DNA of 64,000 bases, from contig CAUYUJ010017840.1 in assembly GCA_963575745.1 (NCBI GenBank), forward strand, positions 80,345 through 144,344. The letters are read 5' to 3'. Made by a program: the position numbers and the translations under genes. This DNA is from Prorocentrum cordatum (taxonomy: Eukaryota > Sar > Dinophyceae > Prorocentrales > Prorocentraceae). Under the pieces are notes generated by a model that saw only the letters and a list, made by a program, of their open reading frames with translations, was not told the DNA's origin and made no database searches. Positions within the stretch are counted from its first letter, which is position 1. Each line of letters starts with the position of its first letter. This document shows positions 21,595 through 33,698 of the stretch, piece by piece.

Positions 21595-22490
21595 CTAATC
21601 CATGCTTGCGCGCCCCCGAGTTATGGCCCCTCCTCTTCTCTCGCTGAACCCCTTGGCCCCCCCTCCCTCGTCCGCGCACGTGGTTCGGGCAATGCTTGGC
21701 GTATCCTGTTCTTGGACGCTCCCGTCTCGGGCGCCCCTTCGGCAAGAGCGTGGACGAAGACCAACAGCAGCTCCTGCCCGCTCTGCATGCGGCGTTGTCC
21801 ACTCGAGGCAAGCCGCCGACGGCCACGCGGCGGCCGCCGACTGTTTTTCGCAGCGTCTGCTGTTGGGCATCCTGTCCGTCTGCCCGCACCCACTCTGGGC
21901 GTGTCGAGAGCCGGCGGCGAGCGAGGGGGAGAAGCGAGGAGCGGCAGGCCCTCTCCTCGACGTCGTCGTCCTTCCCCTCCTCCTCCTCGCCGTTGTCCTC
22001 CTCCTCCTCGCCTCCTCCTCCTCCTCCTCCTCCTCCTCCTCCTCCTCCTCCTCGCCTCCTCCTCCTCCTCCGTCGTCGAAGTCCCCCGGCCTTCCTGAGC
22101 CTCCCCCGAAGACAGGAAGAGCTCCTCGGGAGGCGCGAGGGCTTCCGAGAAGTCCCGCCGCCTTCCGAGAATCAGAGCCAGAATTACCTCCCCCGCTTTC
22201 GCTTCCAGACAAAACCAAGTCATACCACGCGCCTCCTCGTCAAGCGGCCTGACCAGTACAGGCTTCAATTTGGCATCGTTTGGTATCTCTTGGAAGCGAG
22301 GGTGGTCAAAAGCGAGGTAGGTTTGTTTTCCCCCTAGAGAAGGCCTTCCCCGCCTCCCTTCCCCCCCTCCGCTCGCCGCCGAGAGAGGTCACCGAGGCCT
22401 CTGGCCCGTGGCTGGTCCGCCGCCGGGAGCTGCGCAGCGACTCGGGCGGTGCCGGGAGCAGGCCCGCGGGGGGCCTCCCAAGCTCAGGAG
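21595..22490. other. GC-rich stretch with TCC array, no gene assigned
   Basis: Open frames exist on both strands because of GC content. A TCC microsatellite occupies about 21965-22080. I find no domain and leave the stretch unassigned. Confidence 0.5.
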
Positions 22491-22646
22491 GGGAAAAAAC
22501 ACACAGACACAATTAATCGTCGACTCCCAGGAAAATATAGGAAAATATGGGAAGTGGTGTGGAAGACAAAAAAGCAGAAAATATTGGAAAATGCGGGGAA
22601 TCCTTTTATTTGTGTGTATTTATTTGTGTGTCCCAGGGCCCCTTCA
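22491..22646 (+). mobile_element. AT-rich dispersed element B, copy 1
   Basis: About 155 bp that stands out as AT-rich. It begins GGGAAAAAACACACAGACAC and ends near TGTGTCCCAGGGCCCCTT. Copies occur at 48371-48520 (same strand) and 41713-41883 (opposite strand). The ends are imperfect inverted repeats (ACACACAGACAC against GTGTGTATTTATTTGTGTGT), which would suit a short non-autonomous element. Confidence 0.75.
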
Positions 22647-22649
22647 CAA

Positions 22650-23150
22650 GCATCTGCGTACCCGCCGCGGCTGGCGCCGGGGGCAGGGCCTCGGCCGGGT
22701 GGGCGCCTGCACCGTGCCAGTCGTGGTGTCGCTCGGACGTGTGCACTTCTCCTCGGCGGGGGTTCTCTCAAGGGAGCATCCTGGGGACCATCCCGCGAAA
22801 AAAAACACACGCACGAGACCGACAAAGAACACAGGGAGTGGACGGCCGAGCGATGGCCGGCCAGGCGCGCCAGGCCCAGGATTGCCCCCTGGCCAGGCAT
22901 GGCGTTTCTGCATGAGTTACGTAGCGCGTGAACGACGGTGCAAAACAGCTGTTTCCGCCATCGTGCCCCGGGGCGGCTGTGGAGTTGTACCCTTTCGGCG
23001 GCACGTGAGGGTATGATCTCCGCCATGTGACAGGCGCCCCCGATGGCGTCATCTGAATAAGCGCTTTTCTGTTCACAGGCGCGGCGGGCTGGGCGTCCTG
23101 GTCGAGATCGCGCACGCCACAGGTCGAAAGACACAACAACATGCATAATC
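22650..23150. other. No gene recognised
   Basis: GC-rich. A short AAAAACACACGCACGAGACC at about 22799 resembles the 5' end of element B and may be a truncated copy. Nothing else is supported. Confidence 0.35.
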
Positions 23151-23309
23151 ATAAACTCTGGAAGGTCCGCGCATTTTTCTCGGATCGGCGCTGGACCCCC
23201 TTTGGCGGTGCTTCGAGCGCTGCCCTTGGCGCGCTCCGCGCGCTAGGGAAGCGGCGCCTGCGGCCGATGCAAGAGCTTAGCGCGCATCTCCGAAAGTCTA
23301 TGCTTGTGC

Positions 23310-23550
23310 AGGGTGAGGAGGAGGAAGGGAGGAGGAGGAGGAGGAGGAGGAGGAGGAGGAGGAGGAGGAGGAGGAGGAGGAGGAGGGGGAGGAGGGGGAG
23401 GGGGAGGGGGAGGAGGAGGAGAAGGATGGGGAGGGGGAATGAGGGGGGGAAGGAGGGAAAGAAACGGGAGGAGGAGGCGGAGGAGGAGGAAGAGGAGGAG
23501 AAAGAAACATATGAAACAATATAATAGGAGGAAAGGGAAGAGGGGGAGGG
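23310..23550. repeat. GGA purine array
   Basis: (GGA)n then GGGGA/GGAGGA variants. The preceding 60 bp (from about 23160) resemble the hairpin element at 56087-56200. Confidence 0.93.
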
Positions 23551-23559
23551 GGATGGGGA

Positions 23560-26500
23560 GGGGGGGATCACTGACCAAACTTCCAGGATTGTAAGCGGGC
23601 CGCCTTTGAACATCCCCTGGGCCGAGGAGGGATTGTCAAGGGGGGTCACTCGTCACCTGGGGAACCCAAGTCTCAGCCTTTTCATGTTGGTTGCTGACAG
23701 TGGCAAGCCCTGGCTAGCAACCCGCGCTAGGAACTGCGCGAGAGTGGTGCCCTGCACAGAGCAATGCCTGTTGGGGGTGGGGACAGACAGAGCGACAATG
23801 CGGCAACCCCAGCCGCCCCTCCATCCCATGCCACCCTCCAGCCCACCCGCCCTCCACATCCCCATTCTTTGGGGGGCAAACACCGCCATAATTTGTGCGT
23901 TGGGCTCGCTCTGGCCTGGACGCCGGCGTAGACGCAGAGAGGAGCGTCGAACCGCAGGCACTACCTCCCCCTCCCCATCCTTCGTTCCCTCGTTCGTTTT
24001 TTTCTTTCCTACCCCCCGCGGCCTCCCAATTCCTTGAGGGGGCCCCGCCCGTCCGCCACTTGCTCTGGGCGGCGCCTAACTCCTTGCCGCGATGCCGTGC
24101 ACCGGCTACGTGGAGGCGTTTTTCCATCTCCGGCGCCTCCGCACCCCCCCGTGCCCTGCGCTGAATCGGCCCGCCGCACTCTTGCTTTGCCGTCGGCCTG
24201 CTCCGCCGCCCGCCGCCTGGGCACAGCTGCCGCAGCGCTGGCGCATATCAGTTGGTCGCCGCGGGCTCCCGCGCCGCTGCCTCCCCCCAGCTGGCGCCCT
24301 GGTCCTCCGCCCGATGGCTGCTCCCTCTCCTCGGCTTGCTGGGCCCTTTCCGAAGGGTGGCTGCCGGCCCGTCTTCTGGGTGTACTGCGACGCCGTCCCG
24401 CAGCTGCTGCCGGGGGCACCCTTCAGCCAGTCCGCGCCCGCGCACCCGCCGTACCTTTGCTGCGTGTGAGTGCCTCCGCGCTCTGTTCCCTTCCTTGCTG
24501 CCGCCCTTTTTTTCTCCCCCCGCTTGCGTGCGGCCTAATTCGCGATGCCGTGTCCCGGTTTCGGCCCGACGCGCGCGCGGATCGTTTCTGCCGCATTGCG
24601 ACGGAAAAATTCGGCCATGCACCTTCCGGTCTCTGATTGTGAGTCATGAGGTTTCTGTCGAAAGTTTCACACATTGACAATAAAAAACACGTGGGGCGGC
24701 CCGACGTGGCCCCTGGAAGGCGCCAGGTACTGTGGCCTTTTTTTTCCACAAATAAGTAGTACCATGATTGGAAACCTCCGGAAATCACGCACATGCGGCG
24801 CAAGCCGAGGTAAACTTGTCAAGAGCGGAACATGTTATCGCCTTTCAAACGAGGGTCTGCACAAAGTATCGCCTTTCAAACAAAATGCCCGCAGGATCGC
24901 GGCAAAGGGCAGACCTCCGGAGATGTGGGGTTGGGAGTGGCGCGAGGTCGGAGCAAAGGGATTGAGAAGAGAGTGCTACGTTGGCGGCAGCCCGCGGCAA
25001 AAGGCCAGAGGATGATCGAGGAAAGGGAGCGAGCGACTGAAGCTGAATATGTGAGACCCTACGCCAGAATTTGTCACATACGCGCAGAACCGAAGTGCAG
25101 CGGCCACCCTTTCCTAACCCCGCCGGCGATCGGGGGCGCGCGGGGGGGCTGCGGCGGAGGAGGCGGAGGAGGCGGAGGCGGAGTAGGGGGGGCTGCTGGC
25201 CCGAGGAAGAACCCATCCCCTGCTGAGTGCGAGCAGCGTGTTGATGGGAATCCAATCACCCGCGCCCGCGTCGGCAGTTCGGGAATTGCCCCTTGCGAGC
25301 CCTTTTCCAAGTGGGAATATGTAGGAGGGCGGCGCTTTTCGCCCAGGTGTACATCGGCTCTACCTTCCGAGTAATTTCCATACGCGCGGCCAATGAATAA
25401 TTTATTGTGGGGGGTCCGTTAAGAAGAGATTGTGCCCGCGCTGGTCATGGAAAAAGGAACGGAGGATGGGCGAGGGCACCGGCGCGCCCGTCGAGCGCCC
25501 GCGGGGGGTGGGGGGGCGGTAGGGGGAAGGATTGGAGACGGCGCGCGGGCTCCACCCTGCGTTTGGTGCTGCGCTGCTGGCAGTGGAAGCGGGCCCAGTA
25601 ACCTTTGCGCCCCCGCCTCCACGCGCGTTGCTGCCCCGAGACGCCAGGCGCGTGCTCGGCCGGAGCTTGCGGCGCTCGGGGCCGCGCCTTCGCCCGCGGT
25701 CCGCGGAGGCGGGGGGGTGCGAAGGGGGGGGGGGGGGGGCTTGTGCGGCGATGCGCGCGTTGCTGCTCGCGCGCGGGCTTGAAACCCGACTTCGCGCAGC
25801 GATTCGCTAAATCTTGACAGGCCTTTCTTCGCGGGGGCCAGGCGCGGGCGCGGGGGCAAGGATTTGGCCGGGCGATGCGCGTTAGCAGGGCGGCCGCGTT
25901 ACATGCGCAAGCCTGCCTTTTCATTCCGGCTGGCTGCGAGAGGGCCGCGGCGCCGAGCATCGCGCGCTTGTCCGCAGGGCCGTTGCCACCCGCAAGATGC
26001 GCTTCTCGGGGCCGCGGGTCCGGGGCCTCCAGGGCCGCGTGGGCCTGGGCGCCGCAGGCTTGAATATTTGGGCCCCGCGCTGGCGAAGCATGAAGCCGCG
26101 CGCGGACGCCTGCGACGCCCAGCCCAAACGGAACGGCACGGAAATGACAGCAACCTGCCCGCCTCTTGCTGCGAGAGGACCTGTCGGGCGACCGACAAAT
26201 CAATTCTGGCGCCTGCCTCGAGATTCACTGACTGGTCAATGGCGCGCAAGTGGGCGCCTTGCCGCGAGACCTTGATTTTGCTCTCACAGACATCGGGGGG
26301 GAAGTCAGCGACGGGCCGCGGCTCGCCTGCCGGGCCCCCGTGGACAAGCGCCGAGTGCATCTCCCTCCCGATCCGCCAGGGGGAGAGGGTGCAGCTGCGA
26401 GCGGGCCGCGCGCACTTCCCGACTTTGCGGGGATTGGCGTAAATTCGGGTCACGAAAGAGAGGGGGCGAGGCGCGGGGGGGCGGCTGTGCGCAGACCCAG

Positions 26501-28380
26501 CAGCGCTGGCACGCGACGCGCAGCAGCGCCGCGGCCAGCCCTTGGCGCCGCGTCGGGTCTTCCAGCGGGGCCAGCGAAACTGATCGCGAGCGGCCGTCGC
26601 CTCGGGGGGCGGCGATGACCGTGGAGAGAGATTGCAACTGGCACCATTCTGCCGCACCGTCCCCGTTGACTCTTACATTATTGGTGACGCGCGAGTTCGC
26701 GCCCGTGGCAAGGAGCTCACGCGCGTCTGCGCCGCCCGTCGCGGAGCAGCAAACCGCCGCCTGCGCGACATAAGTTGCCAGCGCGCTGGCGCGGCGCCAG
26801 GCGGCTAGATCTGGGGCGCCAGAAGCTGCCCGCGGCCGGGCCGGCGCCGCATCTCTTCGCGGCTGGGGCCGCGCGCCAACCGACAGGGGCGAGCGCCATT
26901 GCAAGCCGCTTGCGAAGTCTGTCGGGGTTGGCTGAGGTGGGCGACTTGCGCGGAGGAACCGAACGGCTCGACTCATTTTCTGCCATCTCGACCAAAGAGA
27001 CGGCGCCTTCCTGCGTTGCGCATGCCACCGCGTCCGAGTCATCATCAGTAAATCCGATGCGGAAGGTCATCTGTGCAGAGGGAGAGGGGGCCTAGGATGC
27101 TCGACCTGCCAATTTGTCGAAGGCTGATACGCGTAGACATGCGCATAGTAGATGTTCCGCGAGCAGCGCGCCGCCATGCCGCGGGCGGGCTTGCCCTGTT
27201 CTCGCGCTCGCACGCTCGTGCGCCGCGAACAGTCGGGCCCGGCATTGACGCGGAAAACCGCGCAGAACGATTCAGAGGGGGTAGCGCCCCCAGGCGGCGA
27301 CGGCCACTTCGCCATGGTAGTCGGTCGCTTCTGGCAGCGGGGCGGCGGGGCGCGCGCGGCGACCCGCCGCTCTGGCCGACTCCGTTTCTAACGCTTGCTA
27401 GAAAACAAGTCCCGCGACGTTGCCGCCCACCTGGCGGCGGAGGATGGGTTGCGGCTGAGCTGCCTCCCTCTCTTCTGCAGTGGGGGAGCCCGCGCTTGGC
27501 CCGCGCCCCGGGCGATGCGGGCGTCGAGCAAATTCCAGCGAAAGTGCCCCCCCCCCCCCCGCTGCTTCGACTCCGTCATCTGGGGCAGCGCTGAGATTAT
27601 GGCAGTGATGTTCGACATGGGCTGCCCGCGCTGCTCTGCCGCGTGGGCGAGATTTCCCCGGGCCCCCCGAACTGCTCGTCGGCGAGGGGCGCCAACGACG
27701 GGGGCGAAAACCATAAGGCTTGGACCGCCACCGTCGGTGGGCGACGGGGAGCGCCCCGGACGCGCCGGGGAGATGGCGGCGGCGAGCTTGGGTCAGCTGG
27801 CGGCGAATGGGGGGTCCCAGCGCATGGCGCCGCGGCCCAGGGCCCCGCCAGCCCGGGCGCTTCGCTGCCAAGAATGCCAAATGGCCGACCAGGCCAGTCT
27901 TCGCGTTTGCGAACCTGGGCAGGTGCCCATATCGCCTGGCACATCGACCAGCGATGGGCCCCACCAATTACTTGCCATTCGCCTTCGTAGCCCAGTCGCG
28001 CCATGCCTGCGCGTGGTCGCCTGTTCTGCGCAGAGGAGATGTGCTGGGCCTGCCAGAAGCCCGAGGTCTTGCTCCGCTGGCTAATGCTTTATTGGAGTTC
28101 TCGCAGATTTTGGCGCATCCGACGGCGCGCGCGGCGCAGCCGTGGCGACGCCGCCCCCCGGGCCAGAGTTCCAAGGGGGCCGCAGCCGCGCGCGTTGAGT
28201 CGACCTCGCCGAAACAACGCGCCGCGGGCGAGTTGGGCACGCAGCGCGTAGCATTGGCCAGCGCTGACGACCCTGGACCCAGACGGCGCGTCGCGGCGGA
28301 TGCCGGGGATCCCCGCGCGATTGCTGGGCCTGGCAGGCCGAACAACGGGCCGCGAGCTATTTGGGCATGCGAGGCATAGC
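23560..28380. other. Very GC-rich region with scattered minus-strand exon-like patches
   Basis: No gene can be assembled. On the minus strand some short stretches look coding: about 27070-26940 (FRIGFTDDDSDAVACATQEG), about 26460-26170 (RIYANPRKVGKC, later FPPDVCESKIKVSRQGAHL) and about 28004-27880 (ARLGYEGEWQVIGG). They lie in different frames with GC-rich sequence between them, so this could be a multi-exon gene, a decayed one, or chance. A 14-bp direct repeat (ATCGCCTTTCAAAC) lies at 24838 and 24867. Confidence 0.25.
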
Positions 28381-28604
28381 CTGAGCCCGCAGCCCCGGCA
28401 GAATGTCAGAAATCTTCCACAAGTGCGGCCCCGGAACGCGCCTGCAAAACGGCGGCCCAGAGATGATGGTCAGCATGCTGATGTGCGCCAGTTGGTGGCA
28501 GGGTAGACGCGGGTTGGCCGGCAGGCAACCCGCTCCGCCGCGCCTTCGCGCCAACGCGCGGGGCCCGAGACGCGGGCGACCAGATGGCGCGCAACAGCGC
28601 GCGC

Positions 28605-29890
28605 CCGGGCGAGATCTCCAGGCCTTGCCGTTCACCGACGGGCATTGGGCCGCAGGCGGACTTGCGCATGCCCCCACGCGCAAAGGATTATGGGGCACGT
28701 GGACCACGAAGAGCAGGCTGCAGAAGAGACGACTGCACGCGGCCTGTTCTGCATGCCTCTCGTGGGCGCCACCCTCGCCTGGGAGGCGTCGCCCGTGGCG
28801 CGCAGCGCGAAGCGTTTCGGCCGCATGCTCTCGCGCGCCCACCGCCCGGCGACGACGGCTTCGCAGGGGCAGGCAACTTGCGGCGCAGTGACCTTCGACT
28901 GCGCGCGCCAGGAGTGCAGGGGCAGCGCGGCGCTGACGACGACGCACGGTGTCTGCGCCCCTATGCGACGTTCCCCCGCGCCGCCCCGACGCTGGACACG
29001 CCGGCGGCGCGGCCGCCCCATCGTCGGCCGCGGGAGGATGGGCCGCCGCAGTCGGCGGTGGAGGCCCTCGAACGCATCGAGAAGGCCTGTTTAACGGTGC
29101 AGAGAGCCGTTCTGCGTGCCGAGAAGTACGACATGGCGCCTCCCGGACAAGAGTAGGTGCTCCAGCGTTCTGTAGCCCGATGCCGAGCGCGGACGGTCTT
29201 GCCGGAGCTGGCTCAAGTAAGCGAGGGCAGCCCTATCAGTTGTTCGATGGTCACTGCGCGAGTGCGACCGAGCTGCTGGCCCGACGCCGAGCGCCGACGA
29301 TTTATTTCTCCAGTTTCCCGCGCGCCCCGCTGCGCGCCACTCGCTGTCGAGCGCGGATGGTCGCTGGGCTCATCGGGTCGATGCCAAGTGCGGGCGGTCG
29401 GGCCCGACTGCATCTGCCGACGACGTTTTCCGCATTGGTGGCGAACAGGATTCGTTTTGGTCGCGAGAGAATGGAGCCGCGCGCCCAACCCCTTGCGCCA
29501 TGCGCTCTTGCTCGGGCAGCCGCAGTTCTCTCCGCCAGCCGGGGCGCTGGGGCGGGGGCCTCCAGCGCGAAGCCGAGAGAAAAACCCGGTCTCTTCCGCG
29601 CGGTGTGTCGCGCGAGTTGCCCGCGCGGGCTACCGCGCAAGGTCTTCCATGCAAGCGCGCGAAGTTGCGGGGTCTTGCGCGGCATGTGCATGAGCGTTCC
29701 CTGCGACATTGCGGAGAGGGATCGCGCGGCCGCGCTCAGGCCACGGACGAGCGCACGCGCTCATCCTAAGCTAGACCATGTCCAGACTCATGCCAATATG
29801 CCGACTCGTTACGAGTGAGTCCCATTCGCGTCTGGCACCGTGAGACGCACTTCCAGCCCCTCAAGTCAAGCTCGTTCGTACCCGAAGTCG
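28605..29890 (+). repeat. Segmental duplication, copy 1
   Basis: About 1.3 kb duplicated at 31697-32990 with an offset near 3,092 bp. Matching blocks include CGAGATCT(C/T)CAGGCC, GACGGGCATTGG, TGGGAGGCGTCGCC, CTCTCGCGCGCCC, CCGGCGACGACGGC and GTGGCGAACAGGA. The copies differ by many substitutions and indels. Open frames in the two copies do not correspond over their length, so no conserved protein is evident. Confidence 0.75.
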
Positions 29891-30015
29891 ATGCCAACGC
29901 GCGCGCATGCGGGGTGGGGGGCGGGGGTGGGTGGGGGGGCGCGCTGTGAATGGTCACTCCGACCGCGCCGAGCCCCCGCGCCAATGCCTTCTTTCCTCTT
30001 CCCGTCCTCGCTTAG

Positions 30016-30141
30016 ACTCATACGGTCGACGACGACGACGACGATGATAATGATGCTGAGGATGATGATGACGGTGAGCGGGCTGCTGGCTTTGGCGACG
30101 ATGGTGGTGACAAAAAGGATGGCGACGACGATGCTCCTTAG
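30016..30141 (+). other. Candidate terminal exon, acidic
   Basis: After a CTTAG at 30011-30015 the sequence reads Thr-His-Thr-Val then DDDDDDDNDAEDDDDGERAA, GFGDDGGDKKDGDDDAP and a TAG (30139-30141). Mixed GAC/GAT codons with Asn, Glu, Lys and Phe interspersed look more like a coding acidic tail than a pure microsatellite. A second acidic frame follows at 30195-30275 (DDDDGDDVEDGDGDDNVDD, then a stop). Upstream exons are not identified. Confidence 0.3.
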
Positions 30142-30279
30142 AGTTGCCCATGCTCAGTGTGACACCCGTGGTCGCTACTCAGGTGAAGATGTGATGATGA
30201 TGATGGTGACGATGTTGAGGATGGCGATGGTGATGATAATGTTGATGACGATGATGTTGACGGACGGAGCTGATTTTGA

Positions 30280-31480
30280 GAGTGTCCTGGGCGAGGCTCT
30301 GGTTCCGGCGCCGCCACCGCGGGGCCGCCAAGGGGCATTCTTGTTTTCCGTTCTCGCCCAGTTTGCGGCGACGTCTGGAAAGGTTCGTCGGTTCACCGAC
30401 CCAACGCCGCCCGCTGTAGGAGTAGAACTTGAAGGCGCCTCGGGCGAGTCGCTGTTTTTGTCCGTTCCCCGGGGGGCCCAGATTGCGAGGGTGTCTCGAG
30501 CGGTTTGCCTGCTCCGTGGACGATGTGCCTGCGCCGCGCCGTGGCCACCATTTTGGTGCATTTTTCAAATTTGGCGATCTGCGCATGATAGTGGCGCAGG
30601 GTTTGCGGGCTGACTTGCGCCCGCATCTTTGCCCTTGGAAATCCTCGCGGGGCCCGGCGGCCCCGCTGGTGAAGGGTCAGCAGGGTTTCCGTGCGAGGCC
30701 TTGCCATATGTAGGTCCCGAGGTTGCACGGTGCATAGTTTTTGTTCTTAGCAGAAGTTCTGCGCCGTGGCGCGTGTAGTTTTCATCGGCGGCTTCAGAAT
30801 TGGCCGTCGAGTCTTCTCGTCGGCCCTTCTGGTCTGAGTGCGAGGCGCGCACTTCTTCGCTGGGCTCGCAAAGGGGCGCGCCCGCGCATTTGACACTCGT
30901 CGATGCCAAGTGCCCCCTTGGAATTGCGCGGCTCGATGCGGAGATCAGACATCGTCCGCGCACCTTTTTTGGCGGCAACACTCGTCCGTGTTCAGATCAG
31001 ATTCCGAGGATGTCGCGGGCGCGGCACTGGTTTCCGCGTGCCCATGCAGGGGCCGCCACGAGATATCCAATTCCTTCTGTTCGCGCGCGAATTGCGTGGG
31101 TGTCTCGAGCGGCCTGCCCGCCCACCGACCCGATATCCCCCGCTTCCAGATCACATTTGGACGGCAGCTCGGCGGGGCGTTGGTTTTCGCCCCCCACGGG
31201 GCCCGGGTTGCGAGGATGCCTCGGGCGGCTGGCTCGTTCGGGCGGTCAGGCTCGTCTGCGGCCAGGGCTGTTTCTGAGGATGTCTCGGGCAAGGCGCCGG
31301 TTTCGGCGCCGCCAGGAGTTCAGATTGAGAAGATGTCTCGGGCGGGTTGCTCGCTCCGGTGGCCAGGCCCGCCTGCGTTCGGAGCTCAATCCGAGGATGT
31401 CTCGGGCGGGGCGCTGGCTTTCGCGCCCCAGGCGGCCCCGATTGCGAAGGCGTCTCTGGCGAGGCGTCTGCGGGGCGAGC
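30280..31480. repeat. Composite ~117-bp GATGTCTCGGGC repeat
   Basis: Blocks like GAGGATGTCTCGGGCGGGGCGCTGG(T/C)TT and GATTGCGAGGGTGTCTCGAGC alternate. Anchors fall at 31006, 31096, 31212, 31276, 31327 and 31393, giving repeat steps of about 51-66 bp that sum to about 117 bp. Earlier diverged copies lie near 30280 and 30480. A plus frame across it is long and repetitive (SEDVSG...FAP), but I do not call a gene. Confidence 0.65.
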
Positions 31481-31696
31481 GCGCTGCCTTCAGCGCTCCT
31501 CGGGGAGGGGGCGGGCGTTCCCCGCGATGCCGAGCGCGGCCGGCATCTACCGCGCCGGCAGGGGCCGCGACGCGCTCCCTGCTCGCGCGGGACCGCTGGC
31601 AAGTTGAACTGATCTAGGGCCTCGCCCGGGAGCGGCGGGCCGCCGCCGCAGGCATCGCGCCCGACGCAGGCGACCACATCATTCACGACGACGCGC

Positions 31697-32990
31697 GAGA
31701 GCGAGATCTTCAGGCCGCGCCTTTCCCCGACGGGCATTGGCTGCATGTCGACGATTTCACGCGGGCCCCCGCGTGGAGAGAGTTCATGGACTTCGCGGGC
31801 AACGAGGTGAAGGCTGCATAAGAGAAGATTGTTCGCGGCCTCTTCTGCATGCCTCTGATGGAGGCCACCTTCGCTTGGGAGGCGTCGCCTGCGGCGCGAT
31901 GGTGCTTGGGCCGCGTGCTCTCGCGCGCCCGCTACCCGGCGACGACGGCCTCGCGGGCGCAGGCGATGCGCGGCGCAGTGGCCATCGCGCGCGCGCCAGG
32001 AGCCCCGGGGACAGCGCGGCGCTCACGACGACGCGCGGCGGCTGCGCTTCCACGCGATTTTCCTCCGCGCCGCCCAGACGGCGGACGCGCCGGAGGCGCG
32101 GCCGCCCCCTCGCGGGCAGAGGGGGGAAATGCCGCCGAAGTCGGCGAAGGAGGCGCTCGATCTCTTCGAGAAGAAAAAAGGGTTCAATGGTGGGGAGGGC
32201 CTTTCTTCTTGCCGAGAGTTACGGGATGGCGCCGCCAGTAGAAGAGTCGCTTCTTGAGCTTCTGCGACCCGATGCCAAGTGCTGGCGGCCCTGATGGAGC
32301 TGGCTCGCACGAGCAACCCGATCAGCGTTTCAATGGCCATTCGAATGAGCATGACAAAGTTGCCGGGCCGAAGCCAAGTGTCGATGGGCTATTTATCTTG
32401 TTCCCTGCGCGCCCAGCCGCAGCCTGCTCAGTGCCAAGTGTAGATCGTCGACTGACTCACCCGCCCGATGCCATGCGCGGACGGTCTGGCCTAACGGCAC
32501 TTGTCGACGACCAGTTATTGTTTCTGGTGGCGAACAGGACTTGCTCTGGCTGCTATAGAAGCGAGAGCTGCGTGTTCCCCCCCTCGCGCCATGTGTTATT
32601 GCCTGGTTTGCCGCAGTTCACTCCGCCAGCGGGACACCGGCACTTGAACTTCCAGCGTAAAGCCGTGGGCAACCTCTTTCTCTTCCACGTGGCGTGGTGT
32701 CCGTGAGCATTTGCGAAAGATCGTGTGTGCCAGCGAACGAACTTCCAGGGACTTGCGCGGAATGAAAGTTCCTTGCTTCATCATGGAGAGGGGTCGAGTA
32801 TCCATGTCGACTCAGTACCGCTCGGCCGTGCCAGCCACTGACGCGCACATGCGCTGATCCAACCTTCACACATATCCAGATGTATGCGAATCTATCCACG
32901 CGTAATATCGGCACTCATTCGCATTCGAACTCAGGCACCGCGATATCCACTCCAAATCTGTCAATATTCAAGCTCGTTTAAGGTCGTACT
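31697..32990 (+). repeat. Segmental duplication, copy 2
   Basis: Second copy of 28605-29890. In this copy one plus frame reads well over 31650-31820 (GIAPDAGDHIIHDDARERDL, then PFPDGHWLHVDDFTRAPAWR) up to a TAA, after which the same frame reopens with GLFCMPLMEATFAWEASP. The first copy has indels across the same stretch. This may be a fossil protein-coding segment of unknown identity. Confidence 0.7.
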
Positions 32991-33070
32991 CTTTTGCGCT
33001 TAGACAGTCACGGGGGGATAGGCCCACACAAATCGATGCACACATGTTGAGCTCCACGCGGTGAGTAATC

Positions 33071-33140
33071 AAAACATGTGCGCGCGGCGCGAACGCGCGA
33101 ACCACATTCAGAAAACGGTCCGCCCTCCATCCGTGATGCT
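33071..33140 (+). repeat. Single unit of the 84-bp repeat
   Basis: Matches one unit of the 250-700 array: AAAACATGTGCGCGCGGCGC corresponds to AAAACGAATGTGCGCGGCGC, followed by GAAAACGG(T)CCGCCCTCCATCCGTGA. Like the array, it lies about 120 bp upstream of a GGA tract. Confidence 0.75.
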
Positions 33141-33264
33141 GTTACATATTTCCCGCTTGCATATCCGAATTACTTGGAAAAAAAGCTCGTGCGGACCCCC
33201 CCACGTCCTACCGACACGCCTCGGGGTGCGCCAAACGGGGTTTTATCAGGACATGTGATGGAGG

Positions 33265-33660
33265 ACGTGGAGGCGGAGACGGAATAGGACGATGAGGAGG
33301 AGGCAGAGGAAATGGAGGGGGAGGAGGAAAAGGAGGCGGACGAAGATGAGGAGGAGGAGGTGGAGGAGGTAGAGGAAGAGGCGGACGAAGAGGTGGAGGA
33401 AGAGGAGGTGGAGGGGGAGGAGGACGAGGAGGATGAGGAAGAGGAGGTGGAGGAAGAGGGGGAGGGGGAGGAGGGGGAGGGGGAGGGGGAGGGGGAGGGG
33501 GAACGGGAGGCAGGGAATGAGGACGAGAAAAAACAGCGGTGAGAAAGGGAAAATGGAAGGAGGAGGAGGAGGAGGAGGAGGAGGAGGAGGAGGAGGAGGA
33601 GGAGGAGGAGGAGGAGGAGGAGGAGAGACGAGGAGGACGAGGACGAGGAGACGAGGACGA

Positions 33661-33698
<38 letters not shown>

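Noticed and set aside
21595-22340. Four overlapping ~210-codon frames on both strands
   Set aside because: GC-rich sequence lacks stops in all phases; a TCC array lies in the middle; none has recognisable content.
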